Assembly: GCF_013141825.1 (NCBI RefSeq)
Contig: NZ_RZNH01000001.1
Coordinates: forward strand, 124,001 to 188,000
Reading direction: 5' to 3'
From: Marinifilum caeruleilacunae
GTDB lineage: Bacteria > Bacteroidota > Bacteroidia > Bacteroidales > Marinifilaceae
DNA: 64,000 bases
The position numbers were made by a program, and so were the translations under genes. How positions within the stretch are numbered: the stretch's first letter is position 1; every line of letters starts with the position of its first letter. Below the pieces are notes generated by a model. That model did no database searches. It was not told the origin of the DNA and saw only the letters and a program-made list of their open reading frames with translations. Below are positions 25,084-35,115 of the stretch, piece by piece.

Positions 25084-26883
25084 ATGGATCTTAATTTTTA
25101 TTCGCAACGCATACAAAATTTCAAAACAGAAGTTGAGCTGCTAAAAAAAGCAAATCGTAAATATTCAGCATTTAGATTATTTAGCGCCATTGGAGCTTTT
25201 GTTTTGTTTTATATCATTCTTCCCCATTCAATGCCTGCTGCAATATTGGTTGCTGCCATTTTAATTGGATCGCTAGCCTTTTTTGTACGCAAATACAGCA
25301 GGAACGAAAGAAATATCAAGAGACTTTTAAAGCTCATTGAAATCAATGAAAATGAATTGAAATGCCTGGAAACAAGGCATAGTTCTCTGTATAACAATGG
25401 CGACGAATACGAAGTGCACAATCATCCTTACAGCTCCGATTTGGATATGTTTGGTGAGCACTCCATTTACCAGCTGATTAATCGATGTGTAAGCAAAAGT
25501 GGAAACGACCGTTTGGCCTCTTATTTATCCGCTCCTGCTGATAATCCTACCATTGAAAAAAGACAAAAGGCAATTGGTGAGTTGAGAGATAAAATCGATT
25601 GGCGCCAAAATATCATACAGTATGGTTTGCAAAGAAAGCTAAAAACTGATGATCCGGATTTTGTAAGTGAATGGGGGAAAAAACCATCTCCTTTTCATGG
25701 AAATAAATTGCTATTATCCACAATTCGCATTCTAACTATTTTGGCAGTAGCTGCATCATTTTATGCAATCTTTGTTTCTTATATTCCACTTTTAGTTCTA
25801 CTGTTTATTAATATCCTAATTCAGTATTTCAATAACAAAAAGGGAGCAATGGTTTACCATAGTGCTTCCAAGCGTGCAGATATGCTTAAGATATATGCCA
25901 AAATTATTGAAGAGTTTGAATCGCAGGACTGGCAATCCGATAAGCTGAAAGAAATCAAGCAAAAACTTGCAAGTAATGATTTCAAATCTTATCAGAAAAT
26001 TAGAAAGCTATCCAAATTGATTGAACTTTTGGACCAACGTTATAATCTGGTGGTTCAATTATTTGTTAACTCTCTATTCTTTTACGAACTGCACCTGCTT
26101 TTCCGTATCGATAAATGGAAATCGAAGTATGGACAGGAAATTGAAAACTGGTTTGAAAGTATCGGGGAAATAGAAGCATTGAGCAGTTTGGCCAATCTGA
26201 GCTTTAATCATCCCGATTGGACATTCCCAACTGTTGTGGAAGAGCATTTTAAACTGGAAATAACAGAGGCTGGTCATCCGATGATAGACGAAAGCAAACG
26301 CGTTTGCAACGATTATGAAATGAGAGGTCCGGGAGTAGTTCATATTGTAACTGGATCGAATATGGCCGGAAAAAGTACTTTCCTGCGAACCATTGGCGTA
26401 AATGTGGTGCTTGCTTTAAGTGGAGCTCCGGTTTGTGCAAAGCAAATGCTGGTTTCAAATGTAGAGGTGAATACTTCCATGCGAATTAAGGATTCAATTG
26501 AGGAGAATGAATCATCATTCTATGCCGAACTGAAAAGAATTCAGCAAGTGCTGGATAAAGTTACCAAAAAGGAAAATGCACTGCTCTTACTCGATGAAAT
26601 TCTGAGGGGAACAAATTCGAAGGACAAGCACACAGGTTCTGGTGCCTTAATCAAGCAATTGGTAAAATACAATGCGGTTGGATTGGTGGCTACCCACGAT
26701 TTGGAATTATCAGTTCTCGAAGATGAATTGCCGGGACATGTTGAAAACAGGTTCTTCGATATTAAAATTGATGGTGAACAATTGTATTTCGATTACAAAG
26801 TTCAGAATGGCGTTTGCAAAACCTTTAATGCGCCAATTTTAATGAAGAAAATGGGAATTGAGATGGAACTAATTAATGGTTAA
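25084..26883 (+). CDS. Membrane-anchored MutS-like ATPase
   Basis: 599 residues. The C-terminal MutS ATPase domain has Walker A GSNMAGKSTF, the following MutS-type helix, an ENESSFYAELKRI signature and Walker B LLLLDEILRGTNSKDK. The mismatch-recognition and connector domains of MutS are absent. Four hydrophobic segments in two pairs (about 45-75 and about 212-245) predict membrane insertion. MutS proteins with membrane helices are found in Bacteroidota, but their role is not established. DNA repair should not be assumed. It is alone and ends at a bidirectional terminator. Confidence 0.85.
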   Translation: MDLNFYSQRIQNFKTEVELLKKANRKYSAFRLFSAIGAFVLFYIILPHSMPAAILVAAILIGSLAFFVRKYSRNERNIKRLLKLIEINENELKCLETRHSSLYNNGDEYEVHNHPYSSDLDMFGEHSIYQLINRCVSKSGNDRLASYLSAPADNPTIEKRQKAIGELRDKIDWRQNIIQYGLQRKLKTDDPDFVSEWGKKPSPFHGNKLLLSTIRILTILAVAASFYAIFVSYIPLLVLLFINILIQYFNNKKGAMVYHSASKRADMLKIYAKIIEEFESQDWQSDKLKEIKQKLASNDFKSYQKIRKLSKLIELLDQRYNLVVQLFVNSLFFYELHLLFRIDKWKSKYGQEIENWFESIGEIEALSSLANLSFNHPDWTFPTVVEEHFKLEITEAGHPMIDESKRVCNDYEMRGPGVVHIVTGSNMAGKSTFLRTIGVNVVLALSGAPVCAKQMLVSNVEVNTSMRIKDSIEENESSFYAELKRIQQVLDKVTKKENALLLLDEILRGTNSKDKHTGSGALIKQLVKYNAVGLVATHDLELSVLEDELPGHVENRFFDIKIDGEQLYFDYKVQNGVCKTFNAPILMKKMGIEMELING

Positions 26884-27066
26884 TTATAAATGATGAATTA
26901 TAAATATTTGGAATTTCAATTTATACATGACCATAAGCATCTCTGAAGTCCTTCATATAATATGCCGGCCATGCCATATTCCAGAAACAATATAATTGTC
27001 AGACCCAAAATCTGCGAATATCATAAATATCATATAAAATCAGTGTCTGGTATTAATTATTAACAC

Positions 27067-27103
27067 AAAAAATCCGAACCAGTCTGGCTCGGATTTTTTG
27101 TTT
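27067..27103. terminator. Bidirectional terminator between MutS-like gene and lgt
   Basis: AAAAAATCCGA at 27067-27077 pairs with TCGGATTTTTT at 27089-27099. There are T runs on either strand, fitting the convergent genes. Between it and the MutS-like stop (26884-27066) I see no gene. Confidence 0.85.
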
Positions 27104-27120
27104 TATCACGAAAGTGCGAT

Positions 27121-27921
27121 TTATGCTATTTTCTTATTCAAATTCCTAAGTACGAAATAAGACCCAATCAAAACAAATGGAATACTTAACCATTGTCCCA
27201 TGTTTAGAGCCATTCCCTCTTCGAATGCTTCCTGGTTTTCTTTAATAAATTCGATAAAGAAACGAGCGGTGAAAATCAATACCAAAAATGCTCCGAAAAT
27301 CATTCCCGAACGCTGTTTTGCATCTGTTTTCCAGTACATAAACATTAAAATGCCAAAAGAAATCAGGTAACAAATGGCTTCGTACAATTGTGCCGGGTGA
27401 CGAGGTGCATTTCGATCTTCGATTGAAGCTCTTACAAACTCAAATCCCCAGGAAACAGTTGTTTTTACTCCAATAATCTCAGAATTCATTAGGTTACCCA
27501 AACGAATGAAACATCCTGCCAAAGCAACTGGGATTACGACATAATCTAAAATCCAAAGGATAGATTTCTTGCTTACTTTTTTGGAATAGAACCATAAAGC
27601 AGCAATAATTCCAATGGCAGCACCATGCGATGCCAATCCGCCGCGCCATACTTTAAATATTTCAGCCGGATTTTGCGAATAGAATTCCCAACCATAAAAG
27701 AATACATGGCCCAAACGTGCTCCAACCACCGTGGCGATCATTGTGTACAAGAACAATTTATCAAGCCATTCAATCTTGATTCCATCCTTCTTAAACATTT
27801 TCTCAACGATATAGTAGCCTAATAAAAAGCCAAGGGCAAAAAGCAAGCCGTACCAACGCACGGAAAAGGAACCAATCGTAAAAATTTCAGGTTTTACATC
27901 CCACAGGATTGATAGTAACAT
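27121..27921 (-). CDS. lgt: Prolipoprotein diacylglyceryl transferase
   Basis: 266 residues, an inner-membrane enzyme that transfers diacylglycerol from phosphatidylglycerol to the lipobox cysteine. About seven membrane helices. Signature segments: SVRWYGLLFALGF near the start, GARLGHVFFY, GGLASHGAAIGI, RLGNLMNSEIIG and HPAQLYEA. Length fits the family. It works on the lipoproteins encoded in this window. It lies downstream of secA, separated by a palindromic element. Confidence 0.95.
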   Translation of the reverse strand: MLLSILWDVKPEIFTIGSFSVRWYGLLFALGFLLGYYIVEKMFKKDGIKIEWLDKLFLYTMIATVVGARLGHVFFYGWEFYSQNPAEIFKVWRGGLASHGAAIGIIAALWFYSKKVSKKSILWILDYVVIPVALAGCFIRLGNLMNSEIIGVKTTVSWGFEFVRASIEDRNAPRHPAQLYEAICYLISFGILMFMYWKTDAKQRSGMIFGAFLVLIFTARFFIEFIKENQEAFEEGMALNMGQWLSIPFVLIGSYFVLRNLNKKIA

Positions 27922-28076
27922 ATTTAATAATTTTAGTATCGAGATTCAAGAGAAAAAGTATCAAGAAGAATTAACTTACTTGATACTTTGTACTTTGTAC
28001 TTTATACATCACGTCAAATTTAGCAATATTTGTTAATTCTCAACTTAATTTAACGTAAATTAAAATCTTATTTTAC

Positions 28077-28184
28077 CATTGCACCCCTCTGTCCTATCGG
28101 ACATCTCCCCTAAAAGGAGAGAGCTCTATAATTAAGGTTTTTCCCTTTTAGGGAAAATGTCTACAGACAAAAGGGTGAAGTATT
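28077..28184. repeat. Large imperfect palindromic intergenic element
   Basis: The left half (CACCCCTCTGTC..., then CGGACATCTCCCCTAAAAGG) is the imperfect reverse complement of the right half (CCCTTTTAGGG, then ATGTCTACAGACAAAAGGGTG), giving arms of about 40 nt around a short AT-rich centre. It has no ORF. It resembles REP/BIME- or MITE-like intergenic repeats and could fold as RNA between secA and lgt. Confidence 0.6.
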
Positions 28185-28207
28185 TGAATTCTTGCTAACA
28201 ATGTATA

Positions 28208-31200
28208 TTAAGCAGGAACACCTTTACCGTGACATTGCTTAAATTTCTTACCGCTACCACAAGGACAAGGTTCGTTACGTCCAACTTTCTGAACGTTTCT
28301 AACCGGCTCAGCCTTTTTAGGAGCTTGTTTTCTACCATCCGAACCTAACTCTTCCTTCGACGTTTTCAGGTTGCTCATATCGCGTTTGCGCTCTTCTGCT
28401 TCGCGTACTTCTTCAGGATCCTGCAAAGGAATATGGCCTTTCATCAAGCTGGCAACCACTTTTTTATTCACTTCTTCAACCATTGCTTTAAACAGGTTGA
28501 ACGACTCGAATTTGTAAATCAAAAGTGGATCTTTTTGCTCATATGAGGCATTCTGAACCGACTGCTTCAAATCATCCATCTCGCGTAAGTGCTCTTTCCA
28601 CGACTCATCAATAGTAGCCAAAATAGATACTTTTTCGAATGATCTCATTACATCTTCAGCTTCGGTATCGTAGGCTTTCTTCAGGTGCGTAACCACGTTG
28701 AACATCTTAGAACCATCAGAGAATGGAACTACAATGTTTTCGTACATCTCGCCTTTCGATTCGTACACATTCTTGATTACAGGATATGCTTGTTTTGCAA
28801 TGGCATCTGTTTTTCGGTTGTAAGTATCCATCACAACCTCATTAATCTTCTCGGCAATTGCTTCAGGCGATTCTTTCATGAATTCTTCCTCGCTAACCGG
28901 AGATTCAATGGAGAAGGTACGAATCAAATCCATTTTGAACTCTTCGAAATCGCCACCATGATTTTCGTTGGCAATTACTTCAGATACATCGTACATCATA
29001 TTGGCAATATCAACCTGGATACGCTCTCCGAATAATGCATGACGACGACGCTTGTAAATTACCTCACGCTGAGAGTTCATTACATCATCGTACTCCAGCA
29101 AACGCTTACGAATACCAAAGTTGTTCTCTTCCACTTTCTTCTGGGCACGTTCAATCGATTTGGTAATCATGCTGTGCTGAATTACCTCTCCTTCTTCAAG
29201 ACCCATGCGGTCCATCAACTTCACAATACGATCTGAACTAAATAAACGCATCAAATCATCTTCAAGAGATACAAAGAACTGAGAAGAACCAACATCTCCC
29301 TGACGACCGGCACGACCACGTAACTGGCGGTCAACACGACGAGAATCGTGACGCTCTGTACCAATAATTGCCAAACCACCGGCAGCTTTTACTTCATCGG
29401 TTAATTTGATATCGGTACCACGACCTGCCATATTGGTAGCAATGGTAACCGTTCCTGCTTTACCTGCTTCGGCAACAATATCAGCCTCTTTTTGGTGCAA
29501 TTTCGCATTCAGCACATTGTGTTTAATGCCTCTAATTTTAAGCATTCTACCCAATAACTCAGAAATTTCAACCGAAGTTGTACCCACCAATACCGGGCGG
29601 CCAGCTTTCACCAAATCAACAATCTCTTCGATTACTGCTGCATATTTTTCACGTTTGGTTTTGTATACCAAATCATCGCGGTCATCACGTGCAATTGGAC
29701 GGTTTGTAGGAATTACAACCACCTCCAATTTATAGATATCCCATAATTCACCTGCTTCGGTTTCCGCAGTACCGGTCATACCCGAAAGCTTGTGATACAT
29801 TCTAAAATAGTTCTGAAGCGTAATGGTTGCGAAAGTTTGTGTCGCAGCCTCAATCTTCACATTTTCTTTTGCTTCAATTGCCTGGTGCAAACCATCAGAG
29901 TAACGACGGCCTTCCATAATACGACCAGTTTGCTCGTCAACAATCTTAACCTTGCCATCCATCAAAACGTACTCAACGTCTTTCTCGAATAAGGTATATG
30001 CTTTTAACAACTGGTTAACGGTATGTACACGTTCTGTTTTTACAGAGTATGACTGAATCAACTCATCTTTTTGTCTCAGCTTTTCTTCATCAGAAGCAGA
30101 TGATTTTTCAATATCGTTGATTTCAGAACCAATATCAGGCAATACGAAGAATCCCGTATCATCGGTATCAGCACTTAACAAATCAATCCCTTTATCAGTC
30201 AATTCAATAGAGTTATGCTTCTCATCAATAACAAAATACAACTCATCAGTAATGATGTGCATGTTTTTGTTATTCTCCTGCATATAGAAGTTTTCAGTCT
30301 TCAATAATGTAGCCTTGTTTCCTTGCTCACTTAAGAACTTGATTAATGGCTTCATTTTTGGTAAACCTTTAAAGGTTCTCAGCAACAACTTCGCTCCTTC
30401 TTCCTGCTCCTTTTTGTCTTCGCTGTTCAACAATTTCTTCGATTCGGTAAAGATTTTCATTACCAAGTCGTTTTGTGCCTTTACAATTTTCTGAACTTGT
30501 GGCTTTAAGGCATCAAACTGCTGATTATCACCACGTGGAATCGGACCTGAAATGATCAATGGCGTACGAGCATCATCAACCAAAACCGAGTCAACCTCGT
30601 CGACAATTGAATAGTTGTGACGACGTTGAACCAAATCCTTAGGATTGGTAGCCATATTATCACGCAAGTAATCGAAACCAAATTCGTTATTGGTACCAAA
30701 TGTAATATCCGATGCATATGCTTTTCTACGATCGTCTGAGTTTGGCGAGTGCTTATCGATACAATCAACCGATAAACCATGGAATTGGTATAAAGGTCCC
30801 ATCCATTCCGAGTCACGTTTTGCAAGGTAATCATTCACCGTTACAACGTGAACACCACGACCTGTTAATGCATTCAGGAATACAGGCAAGGTTGCTACCA
30901 ATGTTTTACCCTCACCAGTTGCCATCTCGGCAATTTTACCCTGGTGAAGCACGGTACCACCAATCAACTGCACATCGTAATGAATCATGTTCCACACAAT
31001 TTCGTTACCTCCTGCAGTCCATGAGTTGAAATACACCGCCTTGTCACCATCAATCTGAACATTGTCGAAATGTGGAGCCAAATTACGGTCAAACTCATTT
31101 GCAATTACCTCAATTTCTTCATTCTCTGTTAATCTTCGGGCAGTATCTTTAACAACAGCGAAGGCAGTAGGAAGAATTTCTTCCAAAACCTCTTCTATTT

Positions 31201-31501
31201 TCTCATCAATCTGCTCCTCGATCTTATCAATCTGATCGTAGGTTTCTTCCTTTTCGTTCACCGAAAGTCCACCATTTTCGATCTTATCTTTTAAAGCACT
31301 TACCTGGTCGGTTTCAGCCTGAACGTAATCTTTAATGCGTTGCTTTAATTTTGCCGATTCCTCACGAATACCATCGTGGCTTAGTTGTTTTACTCTATCG
31401 TATTCGGCAGTAATTTTAGCCAAATAAGGAGTCAATTCTTTCAAGTCTCTGTCCGATTTGTTTCCGAACAGTTTCCCTAATGTTTTATCTAGAAAACCCA
31501 T
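28208..31501 (-). CDS. secA: Preprotein translocase ATPase SecA
   Basis: 1,097 residues from ATG 31501 ([13 protein letters not shown]); the frame extends to 31558 without family support. It is the motor of Sec export. Nucleotide-binding motifs: [21 protein letters not shown], and the second domain [25 protein letters not shown]-terminal zinc motif [14 protein letters not shown]. It is about 200 residues longer than E. coli SecA because of insertions, which is normal for Bacteroidota. A TATATTTG -7-like box is on the minus strand at 31556-31563. Confidence 0.97.
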   Translation of the reverse strand: MGFLDKTLGKLFGNKSDRDLKELTPYLAKITAEYDRVKQLSHDGIREESAKLKQRIKDYVQAETDQVSALKDKIENGGLSVNEKEETYDQIDKIEEQIDEKIEEVLEEILPTAFAVVKDTARRLTENEEIEVIANEFDRNLAPHFDNVQIDGDKAVYFNSWTAGGNEIVWNMIHYDVQLIGGTVLHQGKIAEMATGEGKTLVATLPVFLNALTGRGVHVVTVNDYLAKRDSEWMGPLYQFHGLSVDCIDKHSPNSDDRRKAYASDITFGTNNEFGFDYLRDNMATNPKDLVQRRHNYSIVDEVDSVLVDDARTPLIISGPIPRGDNQQFDALKPQVQKIVKAQNDLVMKIFTESKKLLNSEDKKEQEEGAKLLLRTFKGLPKMKPLIKFLSEQGNKATLLKTENFYMQENNKNMHIITDELYFVIDEKHNSIELTDKGIDLLSADTDDTGFFVLPDIGSEINDIEKSSASDEEKLRQKDELIQSYSVKTERVHTVNQLLKAYTLFEKDVEYVLMDGKVKIVDEQTGRIMEGRRYSDGLHQAIEAKENVKIEAATQTFATITLQNYFRMYHKLSGMTGTAETEAGELWDIYKLEVVVIPTNRPIARDDRDDLVYKTKREKYAAVIEEIVDLVKAGRPVLVGTTSVEISELLGRMLKIRGIKHNVLNAKLHQKEADIVAEAGKAGTVTIATNMAGRGTDIKLTDEVKAAGGLAIIGTERHDSRRVDRQLRGRAGRQGDVGSSQFFVSLEDDLMRLFSSDRIVKLMDRMGLEEGEVIQHSMITKSIERAQKKVEENNFGIRKRLLEYDDVMNSQREVIYKRRRHALFGERIQVDIANMMYDVSEVIANENHGGDFEEFKMDLIRTFSIESPVSEEEFMKESPEAIAEKINEVVMDTYNRKTDAIAKQAYPVIKNVYESKGEMYENIVVPFSDGSKMFNVVTHLKKAYDTEAEDVMRSFEKVSILATIDESWKEHLREMDDLKQSVQNASYEQKDPLLIYKFESFNLFKAMVEEVNKKVVASLMKGHIPLQDPEEVREAEERKRDMSNLKTSKEELGSDGRKQAPKKAEPVRNVQKVGRNEPCPCGSGKKFKQCHGKGVPA

Positions 31502-31635
31502 AGTTTTAATTTGATTTCTATAGCAAGTTGAATCTATACAATGATAGAATACCAACAAATATATTTGATTGATTAATTTTCAGGCACGTAGAGCGCCAAA
31601 AAATTTTTTGATATGATTTTGTAAAATCAGGAATA

Positions 31636-32022
31636 TTAACAAACAGCACCCGGTGCACGAATTGGGTTATCGCACTTTACTGTTTGATTGAAAATAGGTT
31701 CTGAATAAGGAAGAAATCCTATAAAATCCCTTGGTTCGGGTTCATTCAGAAGATTTGAGATTTGGCTTAATGCAGGGATTTTAGGCAGGTTTTTTAATAC
31801 AGATAATTCCTCTGTATTGGAAAAACATGAACCAGCCAATTGTTCCTGTTCTACATGAACCAAAATTGGCGAAGAAAATGCTTCGTCGAAATGTTGAACA
31901 TGATCGGCATACCATTCGGCAAATAATTCGTTGTCCACAGAAAAATCCTGGGCATTGGCCATAGGCACAGCTGCCGCACATCCGGTGAGCACACAAAAAA
32001 CTACTATGAGGTATCTGTTCAT
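31636..32022 (-). CDS. Small hypothetical lipoprotein
   Basis: 128 residues from ATG 32022 (alternative ATG 32028). Lipobox VLTGC near residue 15. The mature part has three more cysteines (SC, KC and a C-terminal VC), and the protein ends in GAVC, so disulfides or metal binding are possible. No family recognised. A -7-like box TACTTTTG is on the minus strand at 32035-32042, which implies a very short leader. It stands between secA and an exported NTF2-like gene. Confidence 0.55.
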   Translation of the reverse strand: MNRYLIVVFCVLTGCAAAVPMANAQDFSVDNELFAEWYADHVQHFDEAFSSPILVHVEQEQLAGSCFSNTEELSVLKNLPKIPALSQISNLLNEPEPRDFIGFLPYSEPIFNQTVKCDNPIRAPGAVC

Positions 32023-32104
32023 ATCCATCGACACCAAAAGTAGAAATTTTTATTGGTTTCGAGCCTTTTTTATGAAAATAATTTGAACGAAAGAGCTGGC
32101 ATTC

Positions 32105-32614
32105 TCAATAAAGCCTGTTTTCTCCATTTCTTTCGAACTCTTTTGAACCAATTTCTAGTCCATTTATATGAGTTGTATCCCAATCTTGGGTAATCTTCCA
32201 GTGTCCTGATATCTTTTTCAATACAATATGAAACTGTCCGTAATTCACTGAAGTTTTGCCCTCCATTTGTGTCGAAATTCTGAAATATCCCACTTCGTAT
32301 GATGTATTAGAATTGCTATGTCGGCTCTCAAACCAAAAATCAAGTTCTACTTTGGCTGATTTTCCTTTTAGCATTTGAAATCTTTCAATATTTCTGGCTT
32401 TAAAAGAGCTTTTGGTATCTATACCGGCAGGTGTTACACGCAAAACTTCATTGCCATAAGTGTGATTCAACAATTCTGCATCTAAATTTTCAAAGGCAGC
32501 CTTAAACTGTCTCCAAACTGTTCTATCAATTTCATTTTGTATTTCTTCCATATTGCTTTGCGCTGATGTTATCACTGATGAAAATAGAATCAATAAAAGG
32601 ATAATGCTTCTCAT
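32105..32614 (-). CDS. Exported NTF2-fold/DUF4440-like protein
   Basis: 169 residues. Signal peptide 1-18 (ITSAQ), then a NTF2-like domain: IDRTVWRQFKAAFENLDAELLNHTYGNEVLRVTP, FKARNIERFQML, and C-terminal strands (YGQFHIVLKKISGHWKITQDWDT). It is the fifth NTF2-fold protein in the window but far from the cluster at 8-10 kb. Function unknown. It is separated from the ferritin gene upstream by that gene's terminator. Confidence 0.7.
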   Translation of the reverse strand: MRSIILLLILFSSVITSAQSNMEEIQNEIDRTVWRQFKAAFENLDAELLNHTYGNEVLRVTPAGIDTKSSFKARNIERFQMLKGKSAKVELDFWFESRHSNSNTSYEVGYFRISTQMEGKTSVNYGQFHIVLKKISGHWKITQDWDTTHINGLEIGSKEFERNGENRLY

Positions 32615-32678
32615 ATCTATAATTTTCCTCTAAATATAGGATCTTTTAGGACAAGAATCCAATTGATAACAAAGCAAT

Positions 32679-32716
32679 AAAAAAGGATGTTAGCCCATAT
32701 CAACAAACATCCTTTG
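32679..32716 (-). terminator. Terminator of ferritin gene 1
   Basis: AAAGGATGTT (32682-32691) pairs with AACATCCTTT (32706-32715). On the minus strand it is followed by TTTTTT. Confidence 0.85.
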
Positions 32717-32739
32717 CAATCATTTCAATCATGCTCACC

Positions 32740-33237
32740 CTACTCCAAAGCTCTGGATCTCATATTATTGTCCATAATGTACATGCCTTCTCCTTTGGCA
32801 TCAAACATTTTCAATTGATCCAGAATTTCGCTTACCGAAGCTTCCTCTTCAACCTGCTCTGTTACGAACCAATTCAAAAAGATCTTTGTGGCATGATCCT
32901 TTTCAGCATTCGCGACGTTCACACATTCATTAATCAGGTCGGTTACCTTTAATTCGTGCTTGTAGGTTTCTTCGAAAACATCCAGAACTCCTTTCCAGTC
33001 ATGAGGTACCGATGGGATCTGCTCCAGCAATACTCTTCCTCCTCTTTCATTCACATAGTCAAGCATTCTCATGGCATGTCCTGCCTCTTCTTTCGACTGA
33101 ATCTGCATCCAATGTGCAAATCCAGGATAACCTAAATCTGTCAGATAGTTCGACATCGACAGGTAAAGGTAGGCAGACCAAAACTCCATATTGATTTGCT
33201 TGTTTAACACCTCTTGAACCCTCTTATTGATAATCAT
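32740..33237 (-). CDS. Ferritin (paralogue 1)
   Basis: 165 residues, non-haem ferritin of the bacterial FtnA type. It oxidises Fe(II) and stores iron as a mineral in a 24-mer. Ferroxidase-site residues are visible: Glu18, Glu51, His54, and later Glu in the NAEKDHAT region and in TEQVEEE. A second ferritin gene lies 140 nt upstream on the same strand with its own terminator, so each is separately transcribed. Next to the haem-uptake operon, it would store iron that the operon releases (inference). Confidence 0.93.
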   Translation of the reverse strand: MIINKRVQEVLNKQINMEFWSAYLYLSMSNYLTDLGYPGFAHWMQIQSKEEAGHAMRMLDYVNERGGRVLLEQIPSVPHDWKGVLDVFEETYKHELKVTDLINECVNVANAEKDHATKIFLNWFVTEQVEEEASVSEILDQLKMFDAKGEGMYIMDNNMRSRALE

Positions 33238-33324
33238 TTTGTAAAATTTTTAGTATGACTTAAAAAAACATACCTAAGAAGTTACGAAAATTATCAGCAA
33301 GAGTAGTAATAAATTTGATACATG

Positions 33325-33355
33325 AAAAAAGCCCCATGTAATCATGAGGCTTTTT
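33325..33355 (-). terminator. Terminator of ferritin gene 2
   Basis: A hairpin with GCC/GGC and CATG/CATG stem halves flanked by A and T runs (33325-33355). On the minus strand it ends in TTTTTT. Confidence 0.85.
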
Positions 33356-33376
33356 CTATATTTTTTGGTATGTTCC

Positions 33377-33886
33377 TTATTCTGCAGGAGCAACAAAAGT
33401 TCTTGTTTTGAATTCTTTATCCAACATATACAAGCCTTGTCCCTGGCAGTTGAACATCTTCAATTGATCGATAATTTCACCAACTGTAGCTTCTTCTTCT
33501 ACTTGCTCGTCAACAAACCATTTTAAGAAGTTTGCTGTTGCATGATCTTTCTCGGCCATAGCAACATTCACACATTCGTTAATTAAGCCTGTTACTTTCT
33601 CTTCGTGAGCCAATGTTTCTTCGTAAATGTTTAAAACGCCATCCCATTCTGCTGGAACTTCTGCAATTGGCTGAAGAATCACACGTCCACCTCTTTCATT
33701 TACAAAATCCATCATCTTCATTGCGTGGAAAGTTTCCTCTTCGAACTGAACTTTCATCCAGTTTGCGAAACCTGGCATTCCGTTCGCATTAAAATAGTTC
33801 GACATTGAAAGGTAGAAGTAAGCCGACCAAAATTCAGCATTAATCTGCTCGTTCAAAATCTTCTCAACATTTTTATTGATAGCCAT
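33377..33886 (-). CDS. Ferritin (paralogue 2)
   Basis: 169 residues, same family as its neighbour (shared EFWSAYxYLSMSNY, DFVNERGGRV, INECVNVAxAEKDHAT, EQVEEEA). Glu18, Glu51 and His54 of the ferroxidase site are kept. It differs by a Cys in the NCQGQG loop and a C-terminal TRTFVAPAE tail. Two tandem ferritins with separate terminators suggest different regulation, for instance iron versus oxygen. Upstream 33887-34184 holds no gene; a TATTTTTG -7-like box is at 33923-33930. Confidence 0.93.
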   Translation of the reverse strand: MAINKNVEKILNEQINAEFWSAYFYLSMSNYFNANGMPGFANWMKVQFEEETFHAMKMMDFVNERGGRVILQPIAEVPAEWDGVLNIYEETLAHEEKVTGLINECVNVAMAEKDHATANFLKWFVDEQVEEEATVGEIIDQLKMFNCQGQGLYMLDKEFKTRTFVAPAE

Positions 33887-34184
33887 AATGTATATTCTTT
33901 ATTGTGTTTTCAAAATTTATCCCAAAAATAGTAAGAATTACGTGAAACAGACTGAAAAGCTAATGTAGATTGATTCTAATTTAACTTATTCTATTTTCTA
34001 ACTTCTCTTTATTACACTTAACAATAGAAAATCCAATTTGTTTTAACATTTTGAAATTCAGGAAAAGTTTATTCAATTTTTATAGAATTTCCCTCCCATA
34101 ACTATCCATCATCAACAAATACTGATTAAGCTTGCAGGCTATAGGAATATAGTATTATTATATTATCAATAAATTAGCAGGGAA

Positions 34185-34511
34185 TTAATCTGGAATATAA
34201 ATAATTTCACCATTTTCCAGTTGGTAGGCTGTCCCTACTCTTTTCCCTTTGTTTCCAGTGCTTTTCTGGTCATCAGAAGCTTTATAGGTTTCAATTTTTT
34301 CACCTTTCTTACTGATAATTTCCATTTGTTCTGATCCAGGATTTTTAACCATGGTAAAATCCTCTTTGGAAAGCATTTCAGTCATTTTGTACCTGGCCAC
34401 TAAAGCCACCATTAGAGCAAGTGCAAATACCATTGCCACATCAAACAGATTTGAAACTGTAGCCATAGGATCAAAATCTTCCTGATCAAGAAAATTGCGC
34501 GATCTCTTCAT
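34185..34511 (-). CDS. DUF2149 membrane protein, HmuV-like partner of the proton channel
   Basis: 108 residues. A basic N-terminus (MKRSRNFLDQEDFDP) is followed by one membrane helix (about 22-43, NLFDVAMVFALALMVALVARY), then a short soluble part with KNPGSEQMEIISKKGEKIETYK and a final GTAYQLENGEIIYIP. This is the DUF2149 pattern, usually found with CobN-like proteins. The single helix plus periplasmic tail recalls ExbD/TolR. The gene overlaps the ExbB-like gene by 26 nt, so they are probably made together as a complex. It ends the operon. Confidence 0.85.
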   Translation of the reverse strand: MKRSRNFLDQEDFDPMATVSNLFDVAMVFALALMVALVARYKMTEMLSKEDFTMVKNPGSEQMEIISKKGEKIETYKASDDQKSTGNKGKRVGTAYQLENGEIIYIPD

Positions 34512-35109
34512 GTTTCTTCTTAGATAATTTTAACAATTCAACTACAAATTCCATATCACTAATATCAGATGCATACCAACGACGTTTTACCTGCATTACA
34601 ACAAAACCTACAGCTCCGGTTAATAACCCTATTACTGTAGTAGCAAAGGCTACCTGCATATTCAAGGCCATAGATTCAATATCTCCAGAGGCCAACCCTA
34701 CCAATGCAGGCCCCATTGGTATCAATGTTCCCATTAAACCTAAAATGGGTCCTAATTTTGTGAGGGTCTGACTGCTTGATAAATCTTTCTGGCAAGCCAT
34801 TTCGAAGTCGTTTAAGATTTTATCGTAATAAATATCCTTAGGCATTGAATTGATTAATTTACCAAGATATGTACTCAAGAGCAATTTGTTGTTTCCATTC
34901 AAACTTTCTAAAAGCTTGTCAACATTTTCTTCATTTAATTGATTAATGTTCTCTTTAAACGACTTGTTGAACTTTAATTTTTGAATGTACATACCGTAAA
35001 ATAATCCCACCAATAGCAAGGCTCTTAGAAAGAATATTAAAAGAAGTACAATTACCGGAATCAGCAGGCCAGTTGAAATCCAGTATAAAAGATTCGTAAT
35101 TTGATCCAT
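34486..35109 (-). CDS. MotA/TolQ/ExbB-type proton channel protein (HmuU-like)
   Basis: 207 residues. One membrane helix region near 10-40 and two more near 118-175, with the family segment TKLGPILGLMGTLIPMGPALVGLASGDIESMALNMQVAFATTVIGLLTGA. Members conduct protons and couple the proton motive force to periplasmic work together with an ExbD/TolR/MotB-like partner. Here the partner is the overlapping DUF2149 gene. There is no TonB or TolA gene beside it, so the load is probably the CobN-like protein of the same operon (inference). Confidence 0.9.
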   Translation of the reverse strand: MDQITNLLYWISTGLLIPVIVLLLIFFLRALLLVGLFYGMYIQKLKFNKSFKENINQLNEENVDKLLESLNGNNKLLLSTYLGKLINSMPKDIYYDKILNDFEMACQKDLSSSQTLTKLGPILGLMGTLIPMGPALVGLASGDIESMALNMQVAFATTVIGLLTGAVGFVVMQVKRRWYASDISDMEFVVELLKLSKKKHEEIAQFS

Positions 35110-35115
35110 TATTTG

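Noticed and set aside
25084-26883. MutS mismatch-repair protein
   Set aside because: The mismatch-recognition domain is absent and membrane helices are present, so only the ATPase domain is shared.
28685-31029. Several frames of 65-116 residues antisense to secA
   Set aside because: Shadows of a well-conserved gene; no start signal or homology-like pattern.
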